Source of the DNA: Bradyrhizobium diazoefficiens
GTDB taxonomy: Bacteria > Pseudomonadota > Alphaproteobacteria > Rhizobiales > Xanthobacteraceae
Direction of reading: 5' to 3'
Assembly: GCF_016599855.1 (NCBI RefSeq)
Contig: NZ_CP067041.1
Span: forward strand, 868,001-932,000
DNA: 64,000 nt
Shown here: positions 43,649-52,096 of the stretch, in pieces
Numbering within the stretch: position 1 is the stretch's first letter
Layout of the letters: the number at the start of each line of letters is the position of its first letter
Notes under the pieces: generated by a model
Seen by the model: only the letters and a program-made list of their open reading frames with translations
What the model was told of the DNA's origin: nothing
The model's database searches: none
Made by a program: the position numbers and the translations under genes

Positions 43649-45467
43649 GGCTGGTGTCCTCACCGTTTGCGCCGCCGAGCTTGAAAACCAGCAATTCACT
43701 GCCGCCGGCGGTGTAGAACGGCAAATCCTGCGTTGCGCCCGTGAAGCCCAGCGCACTGTTGCGCACACGTTGATCGACCTCGGCGTTGGCAACGACGCCG
43801 GGCCAGCCGCCGACACCCGACAGGATCGCAATGAATTGCTGCCCGTCGGAGCCGCGATAGGAAATCGGCTGGCCGATAAATCCGGAGCCCGCCCGGAATT
43901 GCCACAGCACCTGTCCATCCTTGGCATCTACCGCCTTGAATAGGCGATCCATGGTGCCGTAGAACGCGACGTCGCCGGCCGTCACCAGCGCGCCGCTCCA
44001 AACCGGCAGCTTCTCGTGGATCTCCCAGACCTTCTTGCGGGCGACCGGATCCCACGCCATGAACTCGCCGCGATAGCCGCCGGGACCGGCATACATGTCG
44101 ACATCGGCGCCAACATAGGGTGTGCCGGCAATGTAACCGACTTGGGAGGCCTTGAAGTCCATGCAAAGGTGCTGATGCGGCACATAGAGGAGTTTCGTGT
44201 GCGGCGACCACGCCGTCGGCTGCCAATCCTTGGCGCCCGGCGCGCTGGGGCAGATGTTCTCCACGGTCTTGCCGACCAGCGGCGTCTTCTCCTCGTTCGG
44301 GATGATCTTGCCGGTCTTGAGATCGACGCCCTTGTAGCTGTTCACGAACTCATAGGCGTCCGCTGAGATCACCTCGCCGGTGGCGCGGTCTATTACGTAC
44401 ATGTAGCCGTTGCGGCCGGGATGGATCAGCACCTTCCGGGTCTGTCCATTGAGCTCGAGGTCAAGCAGCACATTCTCGTTGATCTCGTCGTGGTCGAACA
44501 GATCGTGCGGGTTGATCTGGTAGGCCCATTTGGCGCGACCGGTGTCGGGATCGCGGGCAAAGATCGTCGTGCTCCAGAGATTGTCGCCGCTGCGCTGATT
44601 GGCATTCCACGGACTTGGATTGGCAGTACCGTAGTAGATCAGGTTCAAATCAGGATCGTAGGAGATCCAGCCCCAGACCGTGCCGCCGCCGACCTGCCAG
44701 CGGTCGGCGGGCCAGGTCTTCACGCCGAGATCCTGGCCTTTGAGATTGTCGTAAAACGGTTTGAAATCGTCGCCGATCAGGACGTCCTTGTCCGGTCCCG
44801 TCGAATAGGCGCGCCAGGCGATGGAGCCGGTATTCTCGTCGAGCGCCGTGACCCAGCCGCGGACACCCAATTCGCCGCCGCTGTTGCCGACGAGGATCTT
44901 TCCCTTCACCACGATGGGAGCCATCGTGATGGTCTCGCCCTTGTTGATCTCGCCAAGCTTCGTGTGCCAAAGCTCCTTGCCGGTCTTGCCATCTATCGCG
45001 ACGGTGTGATTATCGAGCGTGTTGAGGAAGACCTTGCCGTTGTCGAATGCGAGTCCACGATTGACGACGTCGCAGCAGGCGACGCCGGCTGCTGCGGGCT
45101 CGGGCTTCGGTGCGTAGGACCATTTCAATTCCCCGGTTGTGGCGTCGAGCGCAAAGACGCGGTTGGGGTAGGGGCCTGCATACGGGCCGACCACGTACAT
45201 GGTGCCGTCGACGACAAGAGGCGCCGCTTCCTGACCACGGTCGGCGCCGACCGAGAATGTCCACGCAAGCTGGAGGCGCGAAGCATTGTCCTTATTGATT
45301 TGGTCGAGATCGCTGTAGCGGGTGTTGGCGTAGTCGCGAGCCGCCATCGGCCATTGGCCCGGGTCCTTCATGCGGCTGGCCAGATCGCTCTGTGCCGAGG
45401 CAGACGACAGCAGCGCGCAGGACGCCAAAATCACGCTCAGCAATCGCGTGAAGCTACGCACTAACAT
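43632..45467 (-). CDS. xoxF: PQQ-dependent alcohol dehydrogenase, XoxF-like (lanthanide type)
   Basis: This 611-residue periplasmic quinoprotein has a signal peptide (MLVRSFTRLLSVILASCALL, cut near SASAQ) and an eight-bladed propeller. The vicinal disulfide Cys131-Cys132 lies in GVACCDVVNRG. The catalytic Asp325 is followed by Asp327 in PHDLFDHDEINE. This second Asp is the extra lanthanide ligand of XoxF/ExaF enzymes, where calcium MxaF has a non-acidic residue. It oxidises methanol or another short alcohol to the aldehyde and passes electrons to cytochrome c. Whether it is true XoxF or a sister clade cannot be told here. Confidence 0.85.
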   Translation of the reverse strand: MLVRSFTRLLSVILASCALLSSASAQSDLASRMKDPGQWPMAARDYANTRYSDLDQINKDNASRLQLAWTFSVGADRGQEAAPLVVDGTMYVVGPYAGPYPNRVFALDATTGELKWSYAPKPEPAAAGVACCDVVNRGLAFDNGKVFLNTLDNHTVAIDGKTGKELWHTKLGEINKGETITMAPIVVKGKILVGNSGGELGVRGWVTALDENTGSIAWRAYSTGPDKDVLIGDDFKPFYDNLKGQDLGVKTWPADRWQVGGGTVWGWISYDPDLNLIYYGTANPSPWNANQRSGDNLWSTTIFARDPDTGRAKWAYQINPHDLFDHDEINENVLLDLELNGQTRKVLIHPGRNGYMYVIDRATGEVISADAYEFVNSYKGVDLKTGKIIPNEEKTPLVGKTVENICPSAPGAKDWQPTAWSPHTKLLYVPHQHLCMDFKASQVGYIAGTPYVGADVDMYAGPGGYRGEFMAWDPVARKKVWEIHEKLPVWSGALVTAGDVAFYGTMDRLFKAVDAKDGQVLWQFRAGSGFIGQPISYRGSDGQQFIAILSGVGGWPGVVANAEVDQRVRNSALGFTGATQDLPFYTAGGSELLVFKLGGANGEDTSHAPSK

Positions 45468-45531
45468 ATCTAAAGATCTCCACCGCAGTGATTGGGCCCG
45501 TGCCGCATTGCAGGCCGATTTGCAGACGTAC

Positions 45532-45556
45532 AAACGTTGCCCCTCCGCTTGGTTCC
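45532..45556 (-). promoter_or_regulatory. EcfG-like promoter motif upstream of xoxF
   Basis: On the minus strand GGAAC (45556-45552) is followed after 15 bases by CGTTT, giving GGAAC-N18-TT. It lies about 65 bp before the xoxF start codon. The CGTT is exact, but its spacing is one base short of the common form. Confidence 0.45.
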
Positions 45557-45574
45557 AAAGAGCTTAAAGACGGG

Positions 45575-46366
45575 CTATCTCACGACATTGCCCGAGACGC
45601 CCGCGCCGAGATCGACCGCAATCTGATCCTCCTTGCCGTTGCACTTGGGGTGACCAAATCCCGACGGGCTTTTGCCGTCCGGGCCGATGTCATAGATGAT
45701 CGCATCCTTCATGTTCGGGCTGACGCCGGCCGGCACGTGGTCAAGCCCGAGCAGGTGGCGTACGCGCCAGGCGACATTGTGATCGGCGCAGGAACTGTCC
45801 CCGCTGACACCCAGCGCACCGGCGATGCCGTTGCCGTCGTACAGCGCCAGCCCGCCGCCGAAGACGATCACGCCGCCGACGGGCCTGCCGATCATCGGAT
45901 CGCGCGCCGTCCCGAACTCGTCCGGATTACCGGCGTAAAGAACCTCGGGAGTTGGAGGGTTGCTGAGCCCCGCGCCGAACAGGAATCCGCCAGGTTGCGC
46001 GCCGGCGTAAAGATTAGCCGTGGCCATCGCCTTGTCCTTCAGGCTGAACGCATTCGCCGTGTTCGCCTTCTCGGCTGCGATGGCCCGGCTGCCAAGCCAT
46101 TGATCGTCGGCCTTGCCGCCGCTGTAAGCGACCGCGCAGACGACACCCTGTCGATTGACGACTGCGGCCCACTCGTTGTTGTCGAGACCGCCATTGCTCG
46201 GGCCGCCGCCCGGCTTGACGCTCTTCTTGAGAATATCGGCGAGCTGGTCATGATCTACCGGACACGACATTGCCGGCCGGGGCGGGTCCTGCGCCTTCAA
46301 GGCTGCCGGTATCGAAAGTGCCGCGGTCAAGATGGCCGTTGCCGCCATGACGGATCGTTTGCCCAT
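45575..46366 (-). CDS. Secreted heme-binding protein, HbpS/GlcG (DUF336) family
   Basis: The 263-residue protein has a signal peptide (MGKRSVMAATAILTAALSIP, cut near KAQDP). The DUF336 fold is seen in WAAVVNRQGVVCAVAYSG, then RAIAAEKANTANAFSL, PVGGVIVFGGGLALYDGNGI and GALGVSGDSSCADHNVAWRV. It is longer than usual, with an N-terminal addition holding a Cys and a C-terminal addition holding a second Cys region (GHPKCNGKED). It lies between the cta operon and xoxF with its own stress-type promoter. It could supply heme or protect heme proteins of the chain. Confidence 0.82.
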   Translation of the reverse strand: MGKRSVMAATAILTAALSIPAALKAQDPPRPAMSCPVDHDQLADILKKSVKPGGGPSNGGLDNNEWAAVVNRQGVVCAVAYSGGKADDQWLGSRAIAAEKANTANAFSLKDKAMATANLYAGAQPGGFLFGAGLSNPPTPEVLYAGNPDEFGTARDPMIGRPVGGVIVFGGGLALYDGNGIAGALGVSGDSSCADHNVAWRVRHLLGLDHVPAGVSPNMKDAIIYDIGPDGKSPSGFGHPKCNGKEDQIAVDLGAGVSGNVVR

Positions 46367-46399
46367 GTCGTCTCCGTGGAGTGTCGCAGTCGGCAGGCG

Positions 46400-46425
46400 A
46401 ACGCTCGAGTCGAACTTGCGGTTCC
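46400..46425 (-). promoter_or_regulatory. EcfG-type promoter (GGAAC-N17-CGTT)
   Basis: On the minus strand GGAAC (46425-46421), a 17-base spacer and CGTT (46403-46400) match the best general-stress consensus. The start codon of the heme-binding protein gene is 34 bp downstream. Confidence 0.65.
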
Positions 46426-46438
46426 TATTCGGGATCGA

Positions 46439-47374
46439 TCAGCCCGCATCCCGAATGAGCAGCGGGTAAGTGTCGCCGCCGTTCGCAGTCAGCCAACGGT
46501 GGGCAAAGAACAGCCCGGCGCCCGTGTAGAGAATGCTCATCGGCACCCACATCAGGATTCCGGCGAGTTGCTGGTCCTCGAGCGCGGAGAGGCCGAATTC
46601 GCCGGCGAATGCGCTTTGGCCGGGAATCCAGACGCGTGGCGACACCGTCAGCAGGGCCCCGAGCACACCGGAATGCAAAATCGTGATGAACAGGCAGGCA
46701 ACCGCGATGCCGTCGCGAACTCGTGTGCTACGACCCCGTCCGCGGCCGTGCAGCAGCACCCACCAGAACAACAGGGCGCTTACAAAGAAGCTGATGTGCT
46801 GGAGACGATGGATGGTTGTATTCTCCAGCGCCCATGCATAGAGCGGCGGCGCATGCCAGACCCAGAGCGCTGCGCCGTGAAGCACCGTCGCGCTCATGGG
46901 ATGGCTCACAAAGCGCCATGGCAGCGCCAGGATTGGTAGATTGAGAACGCGGCCAGCCGCCGGTCGGAACGAAGCCGGCAGGTTCCACATCATCGGTCCG
47001 TTGATCCGGGCAAACGCCATCAATGGTGCCGCGACCACCATGAGCAGCTCGTGCTCGACCATGTGCGCCGCGAACAGCCGCTCGCCGAGCCAGTGCAGTG
47101 GAGAGGTCACGGCGAGCGCGGCGATCAGCCAGCCGGCCCAGAACGCGGCGACCTGACGGAAGCTGACACCCCGGCCTCCGCCTGCATGTTGCCAGAGCCG
47201 CTGCGTTCCAACATAGAAACCGATGCCGACGAGATAGAGCGGGACCATCAGCCAGGGATCGTAGCCCCACAACGATCCGGGATCGACATTGGATATTCCG
47301 TGCGCCTGGGCTGGCCACGCGAGCAGGGCGAGCAGCAATGCCAAAAAGTTCGGCGCAGACCTCAGCGCAGACAT
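46439..47374 (-). CDS. ctaG: Cytochrome oxidase assembly factor CtaG (caa3 type)
   Basis: The 311-residue multi-span membrane protein is of the caa3 CtaG family. It has an N-terminal signal-like helix, GYDPWLMVPLYLVGIGFYVG, then HMVEHELLMVVAAPLMAFAR with conserved His pairs and RLQHISFFVSALLFWWVLLH. It is needed for copper-dependent maturation of caa3 oxidases. Its ATG (47374) overlaps the end of the small membrane gene by 13 bp. It is the last gene of the oxidase operon. Confidence 0.87.
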   Translation of the reverse strand: MSALRSAPNFLALLLALLAWPAQAHGISNVDPGSLWGYDPWLMVPLYLVGIGFYVGTQRLWQHAGGGRGVSFRQVAAFWAGWLIAALAVTSPLHWLGERLFAAHMVEHELLMVVAAPLMAFARINGPMMWNLPASFRPAAGRVLNLPILALPWRFVSHPMSATVLHGAALWVWHAPPLYAWALENTTIHRLQHISFFVSALLFWWVLLHGRGRGRSTRVRDGIAVACLFITILHSGVLGALLTVSPRVWIPGQSAFAGEFGLSALEDQQLAGILMWVPMSILYTGAGLFFAHRWLTANGGDTYPLLIRDAG

Positions 47375-47715
47375 GGGCTGATCATGAGCGAGGCGGCGAG
47401 CTGGTTCGCAATCACCAGCGCAAACAGCACGCCGGAGCCGACGCCGAGCCAGGCCATGAATGTCCGGGGCCCGCCACCCTGCGCGTCGCTCCATTCAGCC
47501 CCGGCGTTGCGCCGAACCGCGCGGGCGGAAATGGCCGTGCCTGCGAGCGCGACGATTGCCAGAATAGCGCTCAGGATCGTCCCGCTCATCCTGGTCTTCT
47601 CGCAGGAGAAATGCGCGAAAATGTAGACGCCTTGCAGGTTGATGCCCCAGGCGAGAGGCCCGAGCGCAACGCCGGCCCAATACATCAATCTGGATTGTCC
47701 TTCAGTTGTGGTCAT
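47362..47715 (-). CDS. Small membrane protein of the oxidase operon (117 aa)
   Basis: The protein has three membrane helices (YWAGVALGPLAWGINLQGVY, a central AILAIVALAGTAISA, and FMAWLGVGSGVLFALVIANQ). The start ATG overlaps the ctaE stop by three bases (ATGA), and the end overlaps ctaG. This position suggests an oxidase subunit or assembly factor. No family name is known to me. Confidence 0.72.
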   Translation of the reverse strand: MTTTEGQSRLMYWAGVALGPLAWGINLQGVYIFAHFSCEKTRMSGTILSAILAIVALAGTAISARAVRRNAGAEWSDAQGGGPRTFMAWLGVGSGVLFALVIANQLAASLMISPCLR

Positions 47716-48311
47716 AGGCGCGGCACCCAATCAAGCAAGGCATAGAGCGGTAGCCAGGCGAGCACGACGAAGTTCCAATAGAACACGTTATCGGTGACAT
47801 CGCTGAAACGGCGCGGCTTCGCGTGGCGCGTGAACATCAGCACTGCCAGCACGACCGTGTCGCCGACGTCGGTGGCAAGGTGGGTGGTGTGCAGTCCCAG
47901 GATGAGCCACACGATGGATCCGTAGGCCGAATTGTCCCAGCGCGTGTTGAGATGCGCGAATTCGAAGCCGCGCAGCACCAGCAGCGCGATGCCGATCAGG
48001 GCCATCACGATGAGGCCCACCCGCACCTTCGCGAGGTCCTGACGGTGCGCGACGCGGTTGGTGATCTCGTTCGGGATGATACTGAGCAGATAGACCGCGG
48101 CTTCGGCCGTGCCCGGCCAGAGGTCGGGTGGCGAGGCTCCGATCGGCCAATTCGGGTTGACGGCGTAGAGATAGAGGTAGGTGCCGATCGCAATGGCAAA
48201 GCCCATGCCTTCGAGCGCCATAAAACCCATGGCGCCCCACCATGGCCCACTGCGCGGGCCGTAACCGTAGGTCGGCAGTTCGGCGACATTGCGGACGATG
48301 GTCTGTCTCAC
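47712..48311 (-). CDS. ctaE: Cytochrome c oxidase subunit III
   Basis: This 199-residue protein has about five helices (short form of subunit III). It carries WWGAMGFMALEGMGFAIAIG near the N-terminus with the conserved Glu, and LILGLHTTHLATDVGDTVVL with the paired His, typical of heme-copper oxidase subunit III. The GTG start at 48311 forms a GTGA overlap with the ctaD stop. It supports proton uptake and stability of subunit I. Confidence 0.85.
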   Translation of the reverse strand: MRQTIVRNVAELPTYGYGPRSGPWWGAMGFMALEGMGFAIAIGTYLYLYAVNPNWPIGASPPDLWPGTAEAAVYLLSIIPNEITNRVAHRQDLAKVRVGLIVMALIGIALLVLRGFEFAHLNTRWDNSAYGSIVWLILGLHTTHLATDVGDTVVLAVLMFTRHAKPRRFSDVTDNVFYWNFVVLAWLPLYALLDWVPRL

Positions 48312-50221
48312 TCCTCGTCCTCCTTGCTGCCGCTCGGCCAGAACCAGCCGATCAAGGTTACGGCCATCGGTGGCGTGCCCCACAGCACCGCCCAGGGGGT
48401 GAAGATCGAGCCGATGAAGAACACGGTCGTCGCGATGGCCGTGAGCAGCGGCCAGATGCTCGGTTCAGGCGAAGCCTCGCGGGTCTGCGGCTCCGCTTCC
48501 GCGAGCGAAGTCAACAGCACTTCGCGCCGCTCTGCGCTCAGGCCCGCGACCACAGGCAGACTTTCGCCATCGGCCCACAGCGGATCGCGGTGCTTGACAA
48601 CCGGAATGCGATCGAAGTTCTGAGGCGGAGGGGGCGACGATGTCGCCCATTCCAGCGTCGAAGCATTCCAGGGATTGTCGCCCGCAAGCGCACCCTTGCG
48701 CAGGCTGTAGACCACATTGACCAAGAGCAGCGCAAAGCTGAGCGCGAACACGATGGCGCCGATGCTGGACAACAAGTTCAAATGTGCCCAGTCCATGTCG
48801 GCCGTGTAAGTGTAGACCCGGCGCGGCATTCCGATCAGGCCGAGAAAATGCATCGGAAAGAACGCAACGTTGAAGCCGATGAAGGCGAGCCAGAAATTCC
48901 AGCGCCCCAGTCTTTCGCTCAGCATGCGGCCGGCGATCTTCGGAAACCAATAGTAGACGGCGCCGATCAGCGGAAAGACGGCGCCGCCGATCAGGACATA
49001 ATGGAAGTGGGCCACGACGAAATAGGTGTCGTGCACCTGGGTGTCGATTGGCACCGAGGCGACCATGACGCCGGAGAGGCCGCCGATTACGAAAATTACG
49101 ATAAATCCGATCACGAACAAAAGCGGCGTTCGGTACACCGGTCGGCCGTCCCAGAGCGTTGCCAGCCAGCAGAAGATCTGCAGGCCGCTCGGCACCGCAA
49201 TCAGCATGCTGGAGGCCGTGAACAGGCCGGCGCCGAGCTGGGGCAGGCCCGTCACGAACATGTGGTGGACCCAGAGGCCGAACGACAGGAAGCCGGTGCC
49301 GATCAAGGAAAGGATCACGACGGGATAGCCGATCACCGGTCGGCGCGCGAAAGTTGCAAGGATCGCCGAGACCATGCCCGTGCCCGGGATGAAGATGATG
49401 TAGACCTCGGGATGACCGAAGAACCAGAACAGATGTTGCCAGAGCAGGGGATGCCCGCCCGAAGATGGATCATAGAAGCGGGTGTTTACGAGGCGGTCCA
49501 GGATCAGAGACGTCGACGCAACCATGATCGAGGGCATCGCGAACATCACCAGGAAGCTCGTGACCAGCATTGCCCAGACGAAGAGGGGAATCCGGTCGAG
49601 AGTCATGCCGGGCGCTCGCAGCTTGAACACGGTTACGACGATCTCGACGGCAACTGCGAGCGCGGCGACTTCGGTGAAGGTGATCATCTGCGCCCAAACG
49701 TCGGCGCGCTTGGTCGGTGTGAACTGGAGGCTGGAGAGCGGAACGTAGGAAAACCAGCCGACATCGGGGCCGACGTTGAACAGGAAGGAGATCCAGAGAA
49801 AGCAGCCGCCGAACAGGAACATCCAATAGCTGAAGGCATTCAGGCGAGGAAAGGCGATGTTTCGCGTACCGACCATCAGCGGCACGAGATAGACCGCAAA
49901 CGCTTCCATGACAGGCACGGCGAACAGGAACATCATCGTCGAGCCGTGCATCGTGAAGATCTGATTGTACTTGTCGGCGGAGAGAAACGTCTTCTCCGGC
50001 CCGGCAAGCTGAATCCGCATCAGGATCGCAAGAATGCCGCCAAGAAGCAGGAACGCGAATGCGGTCAGGATATAGCGGCGTCCCACGACCTTATGCTCCA
50101 CCGACATGAGCGCACCGGCGAGCCCGGACGGCGTTCGCCAAATGCGCTCGAGCTGGGTCGAAAGCTGAAGGCCGTTCAGGACGTCGTCCCGCAACTCGTC
50201 TCGATCAACGACCGTGCTCAC
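48308..50221 (-). CDS. ctaD: Cytochrome c oxidase subunit I (caa3 type)
   Basis: This 637-residue subunit has twelve core helices and two C-terminal extra ones, as in caa3-type enzymes (usual aa3 subunit I is about 540). Heme and copper ligands appear in FTMHGSTMMFLFAVPVMEAF, then HLFWFFGHPEVYIIFIPGTG with the His-Tyr pair, SFGLWVHHMFVTGLP and YFVVAHFHYVLIGGAVF. It reduces O2 to water while pumping protons. The GTG start at 50221 overlaps the ctaC stop (GTGA). Confidence 0.92.
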   Translation of the reverse strand: MSTVVDRDELRDDVLNGLQLSTQLERIWRTPSGLAGALMSVEHKVVGRRYILTAFAFLLLGGILAILMRIQLAGPEKTFLSADKYNQIFTMHGSTMMFLFAVPVMEAFAVYLVPLMVGTRNIAFPRLNAFSYWMFLFGGCFLWISFLFNVGPDVGWFSYVPLSSLQFTPTKRADVWAQMITFTEVAALAVAVEIVVTVFKLRAPGMTLDRIPLFVWAMLVTSFLVMFAMPSIMVASTSLILDRLVNTRFYDPSSGGHPLLWQHLFWFFGHPEVYIIFIPGTGMVSAILATFARRPVIGYPVVILSLIGTGFLSFGLWVHHMFVTGLPQLGAGLFTASSMLIAVPSGLQIFCWLATLWDGRPVYRTPLLFVIGFIVIFVIGGLSGVMVASVPIDTQVHDTYFVVAHFHYVLIGGAVFPLIGAVYYWFPKIAGRMLSERLGRWNFWLAFIGFNVAFFPMHFLGLIGMPRRVYTYTADMDWAHLNLLSSIGAIVFALSFALLLVNVVYSLRKGALAGDNPWNASTLEWATSSPPPPQNFDRIPVVKHRDPLWADGESLPVVAGLSAERREVLLTSLAEAEPQTREASPEPSIWPLLTAIATTVFFIGSIFTPWAVLWGTPPMAVTLIGWFWPSGSKEDEE

Positions 50222-51228
50222 TTGAGTTGCTCCAGATAGTGAATGATCGCGATGAGCTCGTCCGATTGCAGCGGCATCTTCGGCATGAGATTGCCGGGCT
50301 TGATGTGCTGGGGATCTGAGATCCACGCGCCCAGCGTCGCCGGGGTATTCGGCAGCGTTCCCGCAGCGATTGTCGTGCGGCTGCCGATATGGGTGAGATC
50401 CGGGCCGAGCTGTCCGCCGGCCAGCGTGCCGCTGACGTTGTGGCACAGGGCACATCCACGTGCCCGGAACAGAGCCTCGCCCTGCTTGCCGAGCTGATCA
50501 GCGGGACTGTCTGCGCTCTGGTTTTCGTGCTCGCGCCAGCGGCCGAACTCATCGGGCGGCAGAGCGAGCACGGCGAACGCCATGTGCGCGTGCTGGAGGC
50601 CGCAGAACTCGGCGCATTGCCCGCGATACACGCCGGCGTTCTTCGCGGTGAATTGCAGCTTGTTCTTTTGTCCAGGAATGAGGTCCATCTTCCCGGTCAA
50701 GCTCGGCACCCAGAAGCTGTGGATCACGTCTGCGGATTCGAGCTCGACCTTCACCGGCTGGCCGGTCGGGATCCGAATCTCGTTCGCTGTCACGAAGCTC
50801 TGATGCGGACTGTCGGCTTCATAATGGACCTCCCACCACCATTGATGACCGACGATCCTCAGCGTGAGCGCGTTCTCGTCCTTGGCGAAGACGGTGCGTT
50901 GTCCGGCATAACTGACGAAGGAAAGGCCGAGCACGATGACGGTGGTCGCGATCCCAAGCGCCAGAATGACGCGACCGGTACGTTGTTCGAAGGCCTCGTG
51001 GAGATCGAGCGGCTGCTCGGCCGCGCGTTTGCGGCGCATCATCGCTATGCCCAGAACAATCACGACGGCAATCCAGACGACCGCCGCTACACCAACAAAA
51101 ATGAAAAGCGTGTGTCGGATCTGGTCGGATTGCAGCCCTTGAGGGTCGAGCGCCGACTGCCGGCCCGCGCAGGCAGCAAGCGGCCAAGTCGCGCACACCG
51201 ACAGAACCCTTCGCACCCAGACCTTCAT
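50218..51228 (-). CDS. ctaC: Cytochrome c oxidase subunit II with fused cytochrome c (caa3 type)
   Basis: The 336-residue protein begins with a lipoprotein signal (LAAC at about residue 20) and has two membrane helices. The CuA domain has DVIHSFWVPSLTGKMD and QCAEFCGLQHAHM. The C-terminal 90 residues are a cytochrome c with heme site CALCH and axial Met in PGNLMPKMPLQ. The fusion lets it take electrons directly from small cytochromes. It is the first gene of ctaC-ctaD-ctaE-small gene-ctaG, all overlapping. A stress-type promoter lies just upstream. Confidence 0.93.
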   Translation of the reverse strand: MKVWVRRVLSVCATWPLAACAGRQSALDPQGLQSDQIRHTLFIFVGVAAVVWIAVVIVLGIAMMRRKRAAEQPLDLHEAFEQRTGRVILALGIATTVIVLGLSFVSYAGQRTVFAKDENALTLRIVGHQWWWEVHYEADSPHQSFVTANEIRIPTGQPVKVELESADVIHSFWVPSLTGKMDLIPGQKNKLQFTAKNAGVYRGQCAEFCGLQHAHMAFAVLALPPDEFGRWREHENQSADSPADQLGKQGEALFRARGCALCHNVSGTLAGGQLGPDLTHIGSRTTIAAGTLPNTPATLGAWISDPQHIKPGNLMPKMPLQSDELIAIIHYLEQLK

Positions 51229-51260
51229 TGCCTCTACGCCGTGCTCCCCTTCAGAGGCGG

Positions 51261-51285
51261 AACCGGTCAGCCCTACAAAGGTTCC
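51261..51285 (-). promoter_or_regulatory. EcfG-type promoter of the caa3 oxidase operon (GGAAC-N16-GGTT)
   Basis: On the minus strand GGAAC (51285-51281), 16 bases, then GGTT ending 51261 match the general-stress pattern with G for C at one place. The ctaC start codon is 33 bp downstream. Confidence 0.6.
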
Positions 51286-51291
51286 TATGCG

Positions 51292-51846
51292 CTAGTCGGA
51301 GCGATTGGCCTCGTTCGAGCCGCCCAATTCCGGGATGTCCGCCAGCGCCGTCGCATCAGATCCGAGCTGGCTGACGACGCTGAAGGTGCCGTCGGCCTCG
51401 AGCACGACGGCACCGACATCCTCAATGCGGTCAATGCCTTGACGCCGGACCGCGGCGCGAACGTCCGCCTCGGCCACGCGTTGTCGTCGCATCGCATCGT
51501 GGACGAATTTCCCCCGATGGAGCAGCAGCGTCGGCTGCGGATTGACGACGATCCGCAACGGGCTCCAGTGCGCCACGGCGAAAGCGATGATGAATTGCAG
51601 CCCGATCAGGATGACGAAGCCGACGAGCGACTGCGCCACGCTGATGTTGCCGGAGAGAACGCTGTTGGCAAAGGTCGAGCCAAGCGCAACGGTGACGATC
51701 AGGTCGAAGGCGTACCACTTCGCGAGCGTTCGGGGTCCTGCGATGCGAAGCAGCACGACCAGTGCGAGATAGGTGATCGTCGTTCCTAGCGCAGTCCGCA
51801 GCAGCGGGGGCCAGCCCTGGTAGAGGATGTGTCCGACATCGACCAT
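51292..51846 (-). CDS. DUF421 (YetF-like) membrane protein
   Basis: The 184-residue protein has three N-terminal membrane helices (LGTTITYLALVVLLRIAG, then KWYAFDLIVTVALGSTFANS and SLVGFVILIGLQFIIAFAVA). The cytoplasmic domain has PTLLLHRGKFVHDAMRRQRV, AAVRRQGIDRIEDVGAVVLE and DGTFSVV, the standard DUF421 blocks. Family members are linked to spore and stress physiology, but the molecular role is unknown. It follows a 40-residue membrane gene with three bases between, so they share a transcript and probably the stress-type promoter at 52007. Confidence 0.87.
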   Translation of the reverse strand: MVDVGHILYQGWPPLLRTALGTTITYLALVVLLRIAGPRTLAKWYAFDLIVTVALGSTFANSVLSGNISVAQSLVGFVILIGLQFIIAFAVAHWSPLRIVVNPQPTLLLHRGKFVHDAMRRQRVAEADVRAAVRRQGIDRIEDVGAVVLEADGTFSVVSQLGSDATALADIPELGGSNEANRSD

Positions 51847-51849
51847 CGG

Positions 51850-51972
51850 CTAGAATGGCCAGCCCTTCACAGCGATCACGATCGCCGCGTCGCCGCCGGC
51901 CATCAGTAGCAGGACTGCGAGACCAGCAACGATCGCGCCGGGCTGAGCAAACACGTGCAGCTCTTCAAGCAT
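51850..51972 (-). CDS. Small single-span membrane protein (40 aa)
   Basis: The peptide MLEELHVFAQPGAIVAGLAV continues LLLMAGGDAAIVIAVKGWPF. It has one to one-and-a-half hydrophobic helices. GGAG lies six to seven bases before the ATG. It is followed directly by the DUF421 gene and preceded by an EcfG-like motif, which together support a real gene. No family is known to me. Confidence 0.55.
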   Translation of the reverse strand: MLEELHVFAQPGAIVAGLAVLLLMAGGDAAIVIAVKGWPF

Positions 51973-52006
51973 GTTCGGCTCCAAGAACGCCGGGGTTCGG
52001 AGCAGC

Positions 52007-52031
52007 AATGTCCCGGTGACCGGGAGGTTCC
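52007..52031 (-). promoter_or_regulatory. EcfG-like promoter motif (GGAAC-N18-TT), leftward
   Basis: On the minus strand GGAAC (52031-52027) and TT (52008-52007) have the right spacing, with CATT as the -10. It lies 34 bp before the 40-residue membrane gene. The rightward promoter of the SDR gene is only 65 bp away. Confidence 0.4.
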
Positions 52032-52096
52032 TGTCAGGACGGGGTAGAGCGAGCGCAGCCGGTCCTTTAGAGGAGCCCGCACGGCCTCAGAAGCCA

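Noticed and set aside
48242..50239. Plus-strand open frame of 665 codons
   Set aside because: It is antisense to ctaD, with composition dominated by Asp, Arg and His and no fold signal.
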